Assembly (NCBI RefSeq): GCF_030687715.1
Contig: NZ_CP117445.1
Location: 2,476,501-2,540,500, forward strand
Direction: 5' to 3'
Source: Pseudomonas sp. FP2196
Lineage (GTDB): Bacteria > Pseudomonadota > Gammaproteobacteria > Pseudomonadales > Pseudomonadaceae
Length of the DNA stretch: 64,000 bases
A program made the position numbers and the translations under genes. The notes beneath the pieces are model-generated. The model ran no database searches. It saw only the letters and a program-made list of their open reading frames with translations, and was not told the origin of the DNA. This document shows positions 55,301 through 62,412 of this stretch, in pieces; the stretch's first letter is position 1; every line of letters starts with the position of its first letter.

Positions 55301-57887
55301 CATCAACGTCGTCGCCAGCACCGCCGAAGCCAAAGGCAACCTCAACGCCGACGCCAAGCGCGACATTTACATGTCCTCGGCCGGCGACGAAAACAATGTC
55401 GAAACCCATAGCAAGGATGGCAAGAAACGCGTCCACGAAGAAGACAACCACACCGTCCAGAAAGCCGCCGAGTTCATCGCGGGCGGCGACGTGAAAACCA
55501 GTTCCGGACGCGACACCACGCTGGTCGCAAGCAAGATCAGCGCAGGCAATGAAGCCTACGTCTACGCCGGCAATGATCTGAACCTGCTGGCCGCGCAGAA
55601 CAAGGACTATTCCCTCTATGACATGAAAGAGAAGGGAGGCTTCGGCAGCCTGAAACTCAAGCGCGACGAAGTCACCCAGGTCACCCACGTGGGCAGCGAG
55701 ATCAAGACCGGTGGCAACCTCTCGCTCGTCAGCAAGGGTGACCAGCTCTATCAAGTGGCCAAGCTCGACAGCGGCAAGGACATCGTTCTCGACAGCGGCG
55801 GCGCCATCACCTTTGAAGGGGTGAAGGATCTGCATGATGAGAGCCATACCAAAACCAACAACAACGCCGCGTGGGTCTCGGCCAAAGGGCGCGGCAACAC
55901 CGATGAGACCTTGCGTCAGACACAGATGATTGCCAAGGGCAACATCGTGATCAAGGCCGTTGATGGGCTGAAGATTGATATCAAGGATGTCAATCAGGAG
56001 TCCGTGAGCCAGACGATTGACGCTATGGTCAAGGCTGACCCGCAATTGGCTTGGTTGAAGGATGCCGAGGCGCGCGGGGATGTTGACTGGCGGCTCGTTA
56101 AAGAGATTCATGAGTCGTTCAAGTATGACAACTCTGGGTTAGGCCCAGCCTCACAGATAGTCATCGCGATTGTCATGGCGGCATTTGTCGGGCCAGCAGC
56201 GTTGACTGCCCTGAGCGCGAGTATGGGCACAGTCTGGGCTGCAGGTCTTGCTGCTGTTGCGACTGGAGCCGCCACCAATGCCACTACCAGTTTCATCAAT
56301 AATGGCGGAAACCTTGGAGCTGTGTTCCAGGATGTAACTTCCTCGGATGCACTGGCCAGCTACGTGATTTCCGGAGTGACCGCTGGCCTTACCGCTGGTT
56401 ACTTCGACAGCATTCTCAAGACCACGACGAACCCGATTACCGGTAAAGTCATGACCGACTTGAGCAGTCTGGAAGGTATCGGCCGTTTCGCCGGTAACCA
56501 GCTGTTGCAGAACACCACTTCGACTGTCTTGGGTGGGGCTCTTGGTCAGCATGCGGATTTTGGTAACGCATTGACAGGTGCTCTGTTGAGCACCCTGAAT
56601 GCGGCGGCATTCAATGCGGTGGGCGACTTTGCTGCTAGTCAGGGTTGGAAGGACGGCAGTCTCGAAAAAATCGCATTGCACGCAGTTGTTGGCGGGTTGC
56701 TGAACGAAGCTGCGGGTGGTGATTTCAAAACGGGTGCATTGGCCGCTGGCGCTAATGAGGCCCTCGTTACCCAGTTGGCCACGTTGGTGAAGAACGACAG
56801 CAACCTGTTGTCGATGTCCTCCCAATTGGTGGGTGTAGCTGCAGCTGCCGTGAGCAACGGTAACCTTCAAGACGGCGCCACGATTGCGAAAGACGCCACC
56901 AACTACAACTACCTGATGCACCACGAAATCGTGGAAATGCTCGATGAGCAGGCAAAGTGCGCATCCGAAACCTGCAAAACAGAAGTGCGGGAACGCTATG
57001 CCGATCTGGATGAGCAGAGAAATGCAGAGCTGGGCAGCCTTTGCCAGAAAAATCTAACGGCCTGCAACCAGCTTTCGGCAAAACTGCAAGCCGATGCACC
57101 GAAAATCCGAGAACTGGCAGAGCAACTCCGGCTCAGCGGGGATATAGGTGCGGCTGCAACTGTGGGCTGGGTCATCACCGAGAATAACCAGGCTGCACAA
57201 AATACGATCACGAGAGAGGTTGTTGTTCAGCGTGATGGTGAGGCGGGCGCTTTTTGGGGGGATGCTGCAGAAGTATTGGCAGATACTGCGGGTGGTGGTA
57301 GGCCCGGTAGCAGTAAAGGAACGACTAAGACCGGAGCCTCAGAAACAGCGGACCTGCCCAAAACCGGGAGTAACGGGAGTGGCGGTACAAAGGAGCCAGG
57401 TGATACCGTTGTGCGCAGTGATAATGATTTCAGTGCGACGGTGAATGGAAACGGCAAACCTAAAGCGCATATAAATGAAAACGGCGATCTGGTCCCGCCA
57501 AACATCGACGGGACCGGTAGCGTTCAATCGCACGTGCGGGGTGGTAGCCCTGAAAATTCGCCATACATATCTGTTACCGATCCAAGCGCGACGTCGAACC
57601 CTAAAGATTATGGCACTAACAAAATAGAGATCGACGTCAAACGACTGCAGCAAGATATTGATTCCGGTGCATTGCCAGATACAAAATTTTTGACAAGTCA
57701 ACAGGTGGCGGCGGAGCTACAATCAAAAGTTGATGCGGCGCGCACTCGATATACAAATAACCCATCCAATAAAAACAAGGACTCGTTGATGAGCGCGGAA
57801 AGGGACTTGGGGAACGCCACACGTGATGGAGAATGCCTGATCAAGGGTTGTGTGCCAGCCGACTATATTAAAACGGTAAAAAAGTAG
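49398..57887 (+). CDS. CdiA/FhaB-type two-partner secretion exoprotein with C-terminal toxin
   Basis: 2829 residues. Extended signal peptide to about residue 48, then the TPS domain (GNPNLRG and NPYGITCNGCGFINTPRV motifs, about 50-290) that docks to the TpsB. Long FHA-1-type beta-helix repeats (variations of LDNSAG.L.A..L.V.A) reach about residue 1320, followed by a distinct middle region (VCGQHCGGGDGWKRG near 1380), FHA-2 repeats after about 1800, a DUF637-like hydrophobic pre-toxin region (about 2215-2400), and a C-terminal cassette after about 2590. No canonical VENN motif; GWVITENNQ (near 2593) may be its degenerate equivalent. The toxin module ends HVRGGSPENSPYISVTDP ... KIEIDVKRLQ, an arrangement reminiscent of ADP-ribosyltransferase-type toxins. 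Codon use turns AT-richer after about 57150, a sign of cassette exchange. Confidence 0.92.
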   Translation: MDIRQLACLASQPSAAVKHREHFLGMPKRGLAFLLANVMFWQPMWAQADGIVVNAPGTTLDRAGNGVPIVNIAAPNATGLSHNQFHDYNVGAEGVILNNATARTQLTQLGGIILGNPNLRGTAAQTILNEVNGGSPSQLRGYTEVAGQSARVIVANPYGITCNGCGFINTPRVTLTTGKPVLDNGRLDRFQVDQGSVSIDGAGLDASNVDSFEIITRSAQINAQIHAKRLSITAGRNDVNADTLAATARAEDGSAKPQLAIDSSALGGMYAGAIKLVGTEQGVGVKLAGDLASSAGDIQIDASGQLSVAKVTASNAVDVKAKSLDAQGAVYAGTQLAVQTAEDLVNRQSLAARDSVILNSGGKLTNNGVIEAGVNADNSRNATGDLSINSAALSNTGSVLASRSLSATVAGQFDNQNGIVQAKTVTLSATRLVNQGADARIYGETRLAISAPAIVNLNGLIRFSDGQAATLSVDSLDNHQGRIEIAGGSLKLDARDVQNADGKIVAGHLDIDARQVDNTGGLIGASQSDAKVVARERLDNSKGKIQATNTLAVSGGELLNHGGTLAADRIQVTATRLDNSAKGVISAENGAAELALEQDLDNHDGKVQASVRLTVVAQSINNRNANLIGKTLEVTSRGTLDNTQGTLSSDDSVVTSEDLDNSQGLIQGNDRLNVTARDLQNSAGKLLGGVVDVQLANLTGNNDGTLSAESGKLTLVVQQHLNNALGRLQAGQGDVVIHAASLDNRGGVVAAQQLVVMAENGHVDNRGGRIISDGLDLHAASLDNSNNGLLAAGVDGARLILKRAAPGQSQLLNVKGRIQSDADLHIESDVVDNSAGVLLGKTIDVTATQLSNNDKGGIVGNGGDVALKISGVFSNVTGVVDAAEQRLLLDQLTELDNRGGTLRGKRLDITSASINNNAAGQIIAGSDGLKITGKTLLNQQGVILANGSHAELALGSGNLQNQGGTLQADTLEITSAELDNSAVNGKAGLISSLLGELKLTVTRLANRAGKMFAKDQLVFVGDSLDNAGGEISGNRLALEAVSQILNQGGLIESATHLMLTSGQLNNSAGGQIRALGGASSQIKLTGNLNNQSGVIEIGSQDLMLTGTQLNNLSGSVRHAAQGVFDLDLTNLTGTQGSLTGLGKGVWDVGSVNGVGTWQLNGGLTYTSAQDLTLNADDRIASASALSLNVANLTNAGQLLSDSDLTLTLTGNLLNSGRMSAQQKLTISANDLIQQDGRLVSGGDTALTLRGTLDNLGRLIANQNLTVTAARINNKGTLGAQGNLEFTAANGIYNGADTLLFSGGTMKLHSNSLNNFYGDIYSRGNLSFDAVGGGRAALFSNLSGTVEGEGDIDINAVSVENAKAEFEMTSGQSSGSLSWVCGQHCGGGDGWKRGYITITTDFNDQVLKDSRAARFVAGKNFNIHANQVENRYSLLAANGDLTVTADSLLNQGAVSRSGHRVLQIGTPGHIDNSLWDQMEFVDIPAFNAATAAGNFDEARFEELVSRSSDSRFAPTSDVTTWNENGNNVYSAVLQAGGKVKLDVTNSIQNGTLYENTYGQLTGSLSSDQTSVAGGININLGKHSTDASTQAPKDVTRIERVDADGVKQISFVPVDFKGVPFAAVDPTASSTFRLPKGPYGMFVQSTNPQSRYLIETNPELTQTAAFMSSDYLLGKLDFSADETARRLGDGRYESRLISDAVMAQTGQRFLAGGLENDYEQFRYLMDNALASKNELNLSVGVSLTSAQVAALTHDIVWMEERVVDGQKVLVPVLYLAQAESRNVRGGSLIQGRDLELLAGNDLVNVGTLSATKDVSVDVKGSLYQGGLVEANERITLMATDSIRNALAGEIRGNQVSLTSLKGDIVNDRTAVAVRDGNGMRTLVDDGGNITARDSLTIKSGQDLVNSSSISSGGDASLSAARDINLLATRNENELHEVFNGGHRSVVTTTVENLASTVKSGGNLKLDAGRDINVVASTAEAKGNLNADAKRDIYMSSAGDENNVETHSKDGKKRVHEEDNHTVQKAAEFIAGGDVKTSSGRDTTLVASKISAGNEAYVYAGNDLNLLAAQNKDYSLYDMKEKGGFGSLKLKRDEVTQVTHVGSEIKTGGNLSLVSKGDQLYQVAKLDSGKDIVLDSGGAITFEGVKDLHDESHTKTNNNAAWVSAKGRGNTDETLRQTQMIAKGNIVIKAVDGLKIDIKDVNQESVSQTIDAMVKADPQLAWLKDAEARGDVDWRLVKEIHESFKYDNSGLGPASQIVIAIVMAAFVGPAALTALSASMGTVWAAGLAAVATGAATNATTSFINNGGNLGAVFQDVTSSDALASYVISGVTAGLTAGYFDSILKTTTNPITGKVMTDLSSLEGIGRFAGNQLLQNTTSTVLGGALGQHADFGNALTGALLSTLNAAAFNAVGDFAASQGWKDGSLEKIALHAVVGGLLNEAAGGDFKTGALAAGANEALVTQLATLVKNDSNLLSMSSQLVGVAAAAVSNGNLQDGATIAKDATNYNYLMHHEIVEMLDEQAKCASETCKTEVRERYADLDEQRNAELGSLCQKNLTACNQLSAKLQADAPKIRELAEQLRLSGDIGAAATVGWVITENNQAAQNTITREVVVQRDGEAGAFWGDAAEVLADTAGGGRPGSSKGTTKTGASETADLPKTGSNGSGGTKEPGDTVVRSDNDFSATVNGNGKPKAHINENGDLVPPNIDGTGSVQSHVRGGSPENSPYISVTDPSATSNPKDYGTNKIEIDVKRLQQDIDSGALPDTKFLTSQQVAAELQSKVDAARTRYTNNPSNKNKDSLMSAERDLGNATRDGECLIKGCVPADYIKTVKK

Positions 57888-57893
57888 GACTTT

Positions 57894-58532
57894 ATGAGCC
57901 CGAAGACATATGAGCTTTTGAATAGTATTCCAGATGGTGCAGATTACGCTGTGGTAGCAGGTGACTTGGATCCAGAGGACATTCCTCGGGAAAGAGTTGA
58001 TGCCGTTTTGGACTTGCTCCGTACTACCAGTGACATCGAGGAGCATTTTCAGGCTGCGAAACTACTGACAAGTTGGGGCATTCGTGATGGGTTGAATGCT
58101 CTGGAAGTTATTATGAGCAAACCTGAAGATATCGAAGGGTTTTATACACATCGATTGCATGGATACGATGATACCTATCGTCAAATACTCATGGCAATAA
58201 CCAGTTATTTTGCCAATGTGGCCGATCGTGGAGAAATAGACGCTGCTAGAGCACAGGTGTATGCACCTCTGGCAAAAATTATTTTGTTAGCGAATAGGTT
58301 GCCCTTTGAAATAACAGGTATTTTTGACTTTGCGAAAAGCGGGGGCTTTTCAGAATACCTACCTCTGGTAGAGGAACACTTGACCTCCATCATTGATCAA
58401 CCAAACCTGCATGGGTGGAAAATTTATGATGCTATTCAGTTTTTGATAGGGTTCGACTCCAAAGTCGTAATGTTTCTAATGAGTGAGCGGAATAAAACTG
58501 TTGATGATTTTAAGCCGAAAGCACAAGTTTGA
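57894..58532 (+). CDS. Candidate immunity protein to the CdiA toxin
   Basis: 212 residues, starting six bases after the cdiA stop (AGGAC just before ATG). AT-rich, acidic and almost wholly helical (DAVLDLLRTTSDIEEHFQAA, DDTYRQILMAITSYFANV, GFSEYLPLVEEHLTSIID), with a HEAT-like rhythm. Cdi immunity genes always lie directly after the cdiA toxin end, and this placement plus composition is the basis of the call. I do not recognise a named Imm family with certainty. Confidence 0.75.
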   Translation: MSPKTYELLNSIPDGADYAVVAGDLDPEDIPRERVDAVLDLLRTTSDIEEHFQAAKLLTSWGIRDGLNALEVIMSKPEDIEGFYTHRLHGYDDTYRQILMAITSYFANVADRGEIDAARAQVYAPLAKIILLANRLPFEITGIFDFAKSGGFSEYLPLVEEHLTSIIDQPNLHGWKIYDAIQFLIGFDSKVVMFLMSERNKTVDDFKPKAQV

Positions 58533-58687
58533 ATGGTGGGTGCGTTTAATGTTTGAGTATTGCTCCGAGAACGTGGTCTTTCCCGTTTTCCGTTTCCCCC
58601 ATCGCAGAGACTGAAAAGTACGTTGAATACACGTTTGGTCGGGGTCTTGACGTCGGGCTGATACGGCCGGTCAAAATTAACGAAATC

Positions 58688-58724
58688 CTACGCTGACTTC
58701 GCAGGTTGAAAATAAACCTGTCCC
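58688..58724. repeat. 37-bp repeat, first copy
   Basis: Starts CTACGCTGACTTCGCAGGTT and ends in ...CTGTCCC. A second copy at 62963-62999 differs at two positions. Both lie 5' of a displaced cassette. Confidence 0.85.
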
Positions 58725-58773
58725 CTTCCCCTGTTGCTGAACGGGTATATCAAATCCATAAAGGAAACTGTAA

Positions 58774-59019
58774 GTGGAATCCGTGGAGCTTGAGCAAGTA
58801 GTTCATTGTTTTTTTAATTACGCGAATGAGCAAGGGAAACCCTATAAGGTGTTTCCCTTAGGGACTGAAATAGAGGAGTTTGGTGCTCCCTATATTGAGA
58901 TCTCTGACTCGGGCAAATTTGCCCTTGTTGCGAGAGATCGCGGTGTTGAGCAGCTTCGGAAGGAAACGACGTCGCCGGAAATTCTGGCGAGGTGGATTTT
59001 TGAACTATTCAATCACTAA
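58774..59019 (+). CDS. Orphan immunity protein, Imm63-like
   Basis: 81 residues from GTG 58774, AAGGA eight bases upstream. The central pattern GAPYIEISDSGKFALVARDRG followed by EILARWIFELFNH matches how I recall the Imm63 family (PYIE...Y..V..RG...E.L.WIF). No toxin gene precedes it: the stretch upstream has no coding frame. Orphan immunity genes like this are common downstream of cdi and rhs loci and protect against toxins of siblings that still carry the cassette. The family call is from memory. Confidence 0.65.
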   Translation: MESVELEQVVHCFFNYANEQGKPYKVFPLGTEIEEFGAPYIEISDSGKFALVARDRGVEQLRKETTSPEILARWIFELFNH

Positions 59020-59257
59020 GGTTAGTGTGCTGTGAGCATTTGTTGGCGTAATTGAAGTAGAGATGGGAAATCGGACAGACCCTGAGGTATTCCCACAAAT
59101 CTACTCTAATCTCTGCGCCTGATGATGCACCTCATCACGCAGAGCTGAGCTGCTTCCAACATTTCAAGACGTTCACCCCCACCCAAATCAGGAACGCAAA
59201 GGGGACAGACCACGATAAAAATGCTCTCACACACGTGACTGTACTTGTTTCCTCATC
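59020..59257. other. Non-coding spacer with remnants of mobile-element ends
   Basis: Contains, on the minus strand, the coding tail SSALRDEVHHQAQRLE-stop (59098-59146) followed by TAGATTTGTGGG, which recurs at 61.55 and 63.0 kb, and a half REP-hairpin motif (GGGGACAGACCACG, 59201-59214). Confidence 0.6.
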
Positions 59258-59410
59258 CGTCGATGACCTGTCGGAACGTTGAGCGCTAGCAAAGACTTTT
59301 CTGTCGATGTGAAGGGCAGCCTCTATCAGGGCGGCCTGGTCGAAGCCAATGAGCGCATCAAGCTGATGGCCACCGACAGCATTCTCAACGCACTGGCCGG
59401 TGAAATCCGA
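59258..59410 (+). pseudogene. Displaced cdiA fragment (duplicate of FHA-2 region)
   Basis: Bases 59281-59409 closely match 54815-54943 in cdiA (protein SVDVKGSLYQGGLVEANERI versus the same segment there, then LMATDSILNALAGEIR). A seven-base deletion near 59270 breaks the frame relative to cdiA. No start signal. It ends abruptly where the 61-bp hairpin begins. A decayed copy from another CdiA-type gene or an internal duplication. Confidence 0.85.
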
Positions 59411-59471
59411 ATAAATGGGGACAGACCACGTTTAGAAAGCACTCCGAAACCGTGGTCTGTCCCCGTTTTAT
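59411..59471. mobile_element. 61-bp hairpin, miniature RAYT-type (REPIN-like) element, copy 1
   Basis: ATAAATGGGGACAGACCACG ... CGTGGTCTGTCCCCGTTTTAT arms around AGAAAGCACTCCG. The arms match the ends of the RAYT transposase element at 61577-62412. It lies exactly between the cdiA fragment and the Rhs fragment. A copy differing by one base is at 63142-63202. Confidence 0.85.
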
Positions 59472-59474
59472 CCG

Positions 59475-60287
59475 GCCCAGGCGACGCCGTTCTATTACCA
59501 GCTCGACCACCTCGGCACCCCACAGGAACTGACCGCCTACAGTGGCGAGATCATGTGGTCGGCGAAGTACCGGGCGTACGGCAATCTAAATGCGCTAGAC
59601 GTTTCCGAAATTGACAACCCACTGCGTTTCCAAGGTCAATACTTCGATACGGAAACCGGACTGCACTACAACCGCCATCGCTACTACAATCCGAGCTCGG
59701 GGCGGTTTTTGACGCCTGACCCGATCAAGCTGGCGGGGGGGTTGAATAACTACCAATACGTGCCTAACCCTACGGGGTGGGTGGACCCGTTGGGCTTGGA
59801 GTGCCTAGGGACAGATGGGGGCGGACCAAAAGATCCGATTGGTAAAGCCAAAGTCAGTGAAGGAACACCAGACGCTCCAGGCCCTGAACACGGGAAAAAC
59901 CCTAAGTTCTTCAAGACTGAGACGACATGGAAAGCTAGTGGTAATGGGACAGGAAACACGTATAAAGTCTATCAGCAGAATATTGACTGGGATCTCGAAC
60001 ATAAAGGCATCTCCAATCGAGATAGAGCCAAAAAAGGTGGCGCACCTTACGTATTAAAGGATGGAGTCCCTCAGCAACTTCAGCTTCATCACTCAAGACA
60101 AAATGGAAAAGGACCTCTTTTTGAGTTATCCATGAAAACTCATCTACGCACTCTAAAAGGCCAAGGTAGAGAAGCCATTCATCCATATGGGCACAGTAAA
60201 CATCCTGACTTCCCTGTAGATAGAAAGGCCTTTGAAAAAGAAGTCCCACAATACTGTAAAGATCGAGCAGCAGAGGTTGAAAAATGA
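59475..60287 (+). CDS. Truncated Rhs protein C-terminus with LHH-type nuclease toxin domain
   Basis: Reading frame open from 59436; recognisable Rhs sequence begins at 59475 (FYYQLDHLGTPQELTAYSGE). First ATG is at 59553, with no good ribosome-binding site. The Rhs core end (LRFQGQYFDTETGLHYNRHR, SSGRFLTPDPIKLAGG, NPTGWVDPLGLE) is intact, then the toxin: QLQLHHSRQNGKGPLFELS with the LHH motif and HPYGHSKHPDF, typical of the HNH/Endo VII LHH nuclease family. The entire N-terminal Rhs shell is missing, so it is a displaced cassette rather than a working Rhs. Its stop overlaps the next gene (ATGA). Confidence 0.85.
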   Translation, partial: AQATPFYYQLDHLGTPQELTAYSGEIMWSAKYRAYGNLNALDVSEIDNPLRFQGQYFDTETGLHYNRHRYYNPSSGRFLTPDPIKLAGGLNNYQYVPNPTGWVDPLGLECLGTDGGGPKDPIGKAKVSEGTPDAPGPEHGKNPKFFKTETTWKASGNGTGNTYKVYQQNIDWDLEHKGISNRDRAKKGGAPYVLKDGVPQQLQLHHSRQNGKGPLFELSMKTHLRTLKGQGREAIHPYGHSKHPDFPVDRKAFEKEVPQYCKDRAAEVEK

Positions 60288-60709
60288 TTCCCAGCCACCT
60301 GGTCAAGCTTATTGAAAAACAACCCGGCGATATCCATAGAGAAAACAAAGACTCCGTTATTCATGCACTGAATACATTGGGCATAAGCCTAGACAGTGAA
60401 ATTGGAGAGTTCTTTCTAAGTTACGTAATTACTTTTTTTCAGGGAAGCACCTCAAGTATCGAGCTTCTCGACATAGTTGAGCCAAGCAACGAAATAGAGG
60501 CCTGCACAGACTTTATCCATGAGGTATGGGAGCTTCCTGAGAATTTTATTGGCCTCACTGGAATTCAAGGTGAAGGATGCTATTTATATGATAAAAATAA
60601 CGGCGAAGTTTTAGATTTCGACCTAGCAAAGCGAGATGAGTTTTTAGCTGGAGAGTACGAATTAAAATGGAAAAGCTTTTTTGAGTTCTTAACATGGTAC
60701 TTATCTTAA
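60284..60709 (+). CDS. SMI1/KNR4 (SUKH) family immunity protein
   Basis: 141 residues; ATG overlaps the Rhs-toxin stop by four bases. The SUKH features are visible: LGISLDSEIGEFFLSYVI near the start, FIGLTGIQGEGCYLYDKNNG in the middle, ending WKSFFEFLTWYLS. SUKH proteins are the broadest family of immunity proteins for nuclease toxins of Rhs and CDI systems. AT-rich, unlike the surrounding chromosome. Likely neutralises the LHH nuclease encoded just upstream. Confidence 0.85.
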   Translation: MIPSHLVKLIEKQPGDIHRENKDSVIHALNTLGISLDSEIGEFFLSYVITFFQGSTSSIELLDIVEPSNEIEACTDFIHEVWELPENFIGLTGIQGEGCYLYDKNNGEVLDFDLAKRDEFLAGEYELKWKSFFEFLTWYLS

Positions 60710-61005
60710 CAAAGGATTAATCCCCCTCTAACAGCGTAAACCTGCAATATAATTTGACATATAGTCGAATAGTATTGGCGCAAGTTATAACGCGCAACTT
60801 GGTGAACTTTGAGCCGATATACCCGCCATATGTTGGCGCTGATGATATTTTGACCCAGACTGCCAAAAATCATTAACCCATGCGAATACTCAGCAAACGA
60901 TTATCTTGCGCGGGATTTCAGAGTCTACCTATGGGAAAGTCAAAATCAGCATCTTGGATCAAATTTGTATCAGCACCAACAATCAAGATTCCAGTGCCGC
61001 TTCAC
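60710..61005. other. AT-rich spacer without supported gene
   Basis: Several short frames but none with a start signal and protein-like composition. Separates the SUKH gene from convergent minus-strand remnants. Confidence 0.4.
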
Positions 61006-61461
61006 TCAAGCAGGAGCAAGCGACGCCGCGCGCGGGTCGCCCAAGATGCTATGCCAGTAGAGCGGATAGCTTAGCTCGTCGTCATTGTTACCGAGTCCGG
61101 TCGCGCGGTTTTCGTAGATAGAATGTAACGCATAAGCATCGTCGATCAGAGACACTGACTTTTCTCCTAGCACTGTTGAAGCGATCCCATGACTTTAGGC
61201 GTGAGTAGACGTTTAGAGTGTAATTTCCCATGTCTACTAACCATGAGGGTCCTTTCGCTTTTGTAAGTTTGGAGTTGACCGCATTGCGGCACCGTGGCCT
61301 CCAGCGAGCAATCCAGAAGGCTCTTCTAGAGTGGTATGCGCAACAATCTCTAGATAGCGCCCGATTATGCCCACTCGAGAAACCAGCTTTTCTCGCGCGT
61401 CCTTGATAATCCGCCCCTGAATCAGCCACTTGTTCGTTTTGACTTTTCGGCGCCCTTTCAT
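61006..61461 (-). pseudogene. Frameshifted minus-strand gene remnant
   Basis: The frame from ATG 61461 (GAGG six bases upstream) gives MKGRRKVKTNKWLIQGRIIK ... HTTLEEPSGLLAGGHG and stops at 61237. A second frame overlapping its end reads GPSWLVDMGNYTLNVYSRLK then SWDRFNSARRK, and a third, near an A-run at about 61157-61160, continues SVSLIDDAYALHSIYENRAT ... DELSYPLYWHSILGDPR to a stop at 61006. Joined across two frameshifts they make one plausible protein of about 150 residues. The last part alone has a GTG start (61155) with AGGAG. Family not recognised. Confidence 0.5.
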
Positions 61462-61469
61462 TTCCCACC

Positions 61470-61535
61470 TCAGCGGCTAAAGTCACCAAAGTAGTCATCC
61501 TTCACAACGAGACCAAACTCATTGATCGAGAGAAA
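61470..61535 (-). pseudogene. 3' coding remnant upstream of the frameshifted gene
   Basis: Minus-strand tail SINEFGLVVKDDYFGDFSR-stop, whose stop lies eight bases before the ATG of the next minus-strand frame. Its 5' part is cut off by the repeated mobile-element end at 61536-61576. Confidence 0.4.
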
Positions 61536-61576
61536 ACGGGGCCAGACCCTGAGGGATCCCCACAAATCTACTCCAG
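61536..61576. repeat. Recurrent mobile-element end (ATTTGTGGGGATCCCTCAGGG type)
   Basis: Minus-strand CTGGAG-TAG-ATTTGTGGGGATCC... Also found near 59077-59109 and 62995-63020, each time after a ...L(E/G)-stop coding tail. Directly abuts the RAYT element. Confidence 0.6.
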
Positions 61577-62412
61577 ATAAATGGGGACAGACCACGTTTA
61601 ATGAAGTTGACTGAAATAGCACGTAAAAATTTGCCGTCATTTGAGCCTTACGGCGCGCTAAGCTTTCAGTTCGACCAATTGAAAGGATTCATCGATGCCG
61701 CGCAGACCCCGAGTTGTGATGCCAGGCATACCACTGCACCTGATTCAGCGAGGAAACAATAAATCAGCCTGTTTTTTTACCGATGAAGACTATCTTTTTT
61801 ATCTGGAGCTTTTGGTCGAACAGGCCTCTAAAAATGGATGTGATATTCATGCGTGGTGCCTAATGACCAATCATGTTCATTTGTTAGTCAGTCCTCATAA
61901 TGCCAACAGCGCAAGCCTGCTGATGAAAGGTGTCGGCCAGAGATACGTCCAATACATAAATCGTGCGTATGGTCGTAGCGGAAGTTTGTGGGAAGGCCGG
62001 TATCGTTCATGCCTTGTTGAGAGTGAGCGATATTTGTTGTGCTGTTATCGATACATCGAGATGAATCCCGTCAGAGCGAAAATGGTAATTCATCCGGCAG
62101 AATATCGCTGGTCAAGTTACCGTGTTAACGCACAATCAGAACGCTCACAGATTGTTACCCCTCATGCTCAGTATTTGGCGCTTGGAGGGCAGGGCGGGCA
62201 GCCGGCAGATGTTTACCGCGAACTGTTCAAAAATGACTTAGAGTCAGAATTGGTCGACCAGATTCGTGACGCGACCAACGGAAATAATGTTTTTGGCGGT
62301 TCAAAATTTGCTGTTGATGTCGAGGCAATGATCGGCCGTCGGGTGCGGCGGGGGAGCCCGGGACGGCCGAAAAAATCGATCATCTAGTGAACCGTGGTCT
62401 GTCCCCGTTTTC
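61577..62412 (+). mobile_element. RAYT (IS200/IS605-like) element with REP-type ends
   Basis: Left end ATAAATGGGGACAGACCACG (61577-61596) and inverse right end CGTGGTCTGTCCCCGTTTTC (62393-62412) enclose a single transposase gene. The same ends make up the 61-bp hairpins at 59.4 and 63.1 kb. Confidence 0.8.
61695..62387 (+). CDS. REP-associated tyrosine transposase (RAYT, Y1/HUH family)
   Basis: 230 residues; GAAAGGA about seven bases before ATG. Y1 transposase motifs: PGIPLHLIQRGNNKSACFFT at the start, the HUH pair in WCLMTNHVHLLVSP (His-x-His), and the catalytic-helix Tyr in CCYRYIEMNPVRAKMV. RAYTs nick single-stranded REP hairpins and are thought to spread REP/REPIN sequences in Pseudomonas. 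The gene looks intact and its basic C-terminus (RRVRRGSPGRPKKS) is typical. Its element sits inside the toxin-cassette graveyard. Confidence 0.93.
   Translation: MPRRPRVVMPGIPLHLIQRGNNKSACFFTDEDYLFYLELLVEQASKNGCDIHAWCLMTNHVHLLVSPHNANSASLLMKGVGQRYVQYINRAYGRSGSLWEGRYRSCLVESERYLLCCYRYIEMNPVRAKMVIHPAEYRWSSYRVNAQSERSQIVTPHAQYLALGGQGGQPADVYRELFKNDLESELVDQIRDATNGNNVFGGSKFAVDVEAMIGRRVRRGSPGRPKKSII

Noticed and set aside
57170..57190. VENN pre-toxin motif in CdiA
   Set aside because: Only ITENNQ is present; it may be a degenerate equivalent but is not a canonical VENN, so I did not call the motif.
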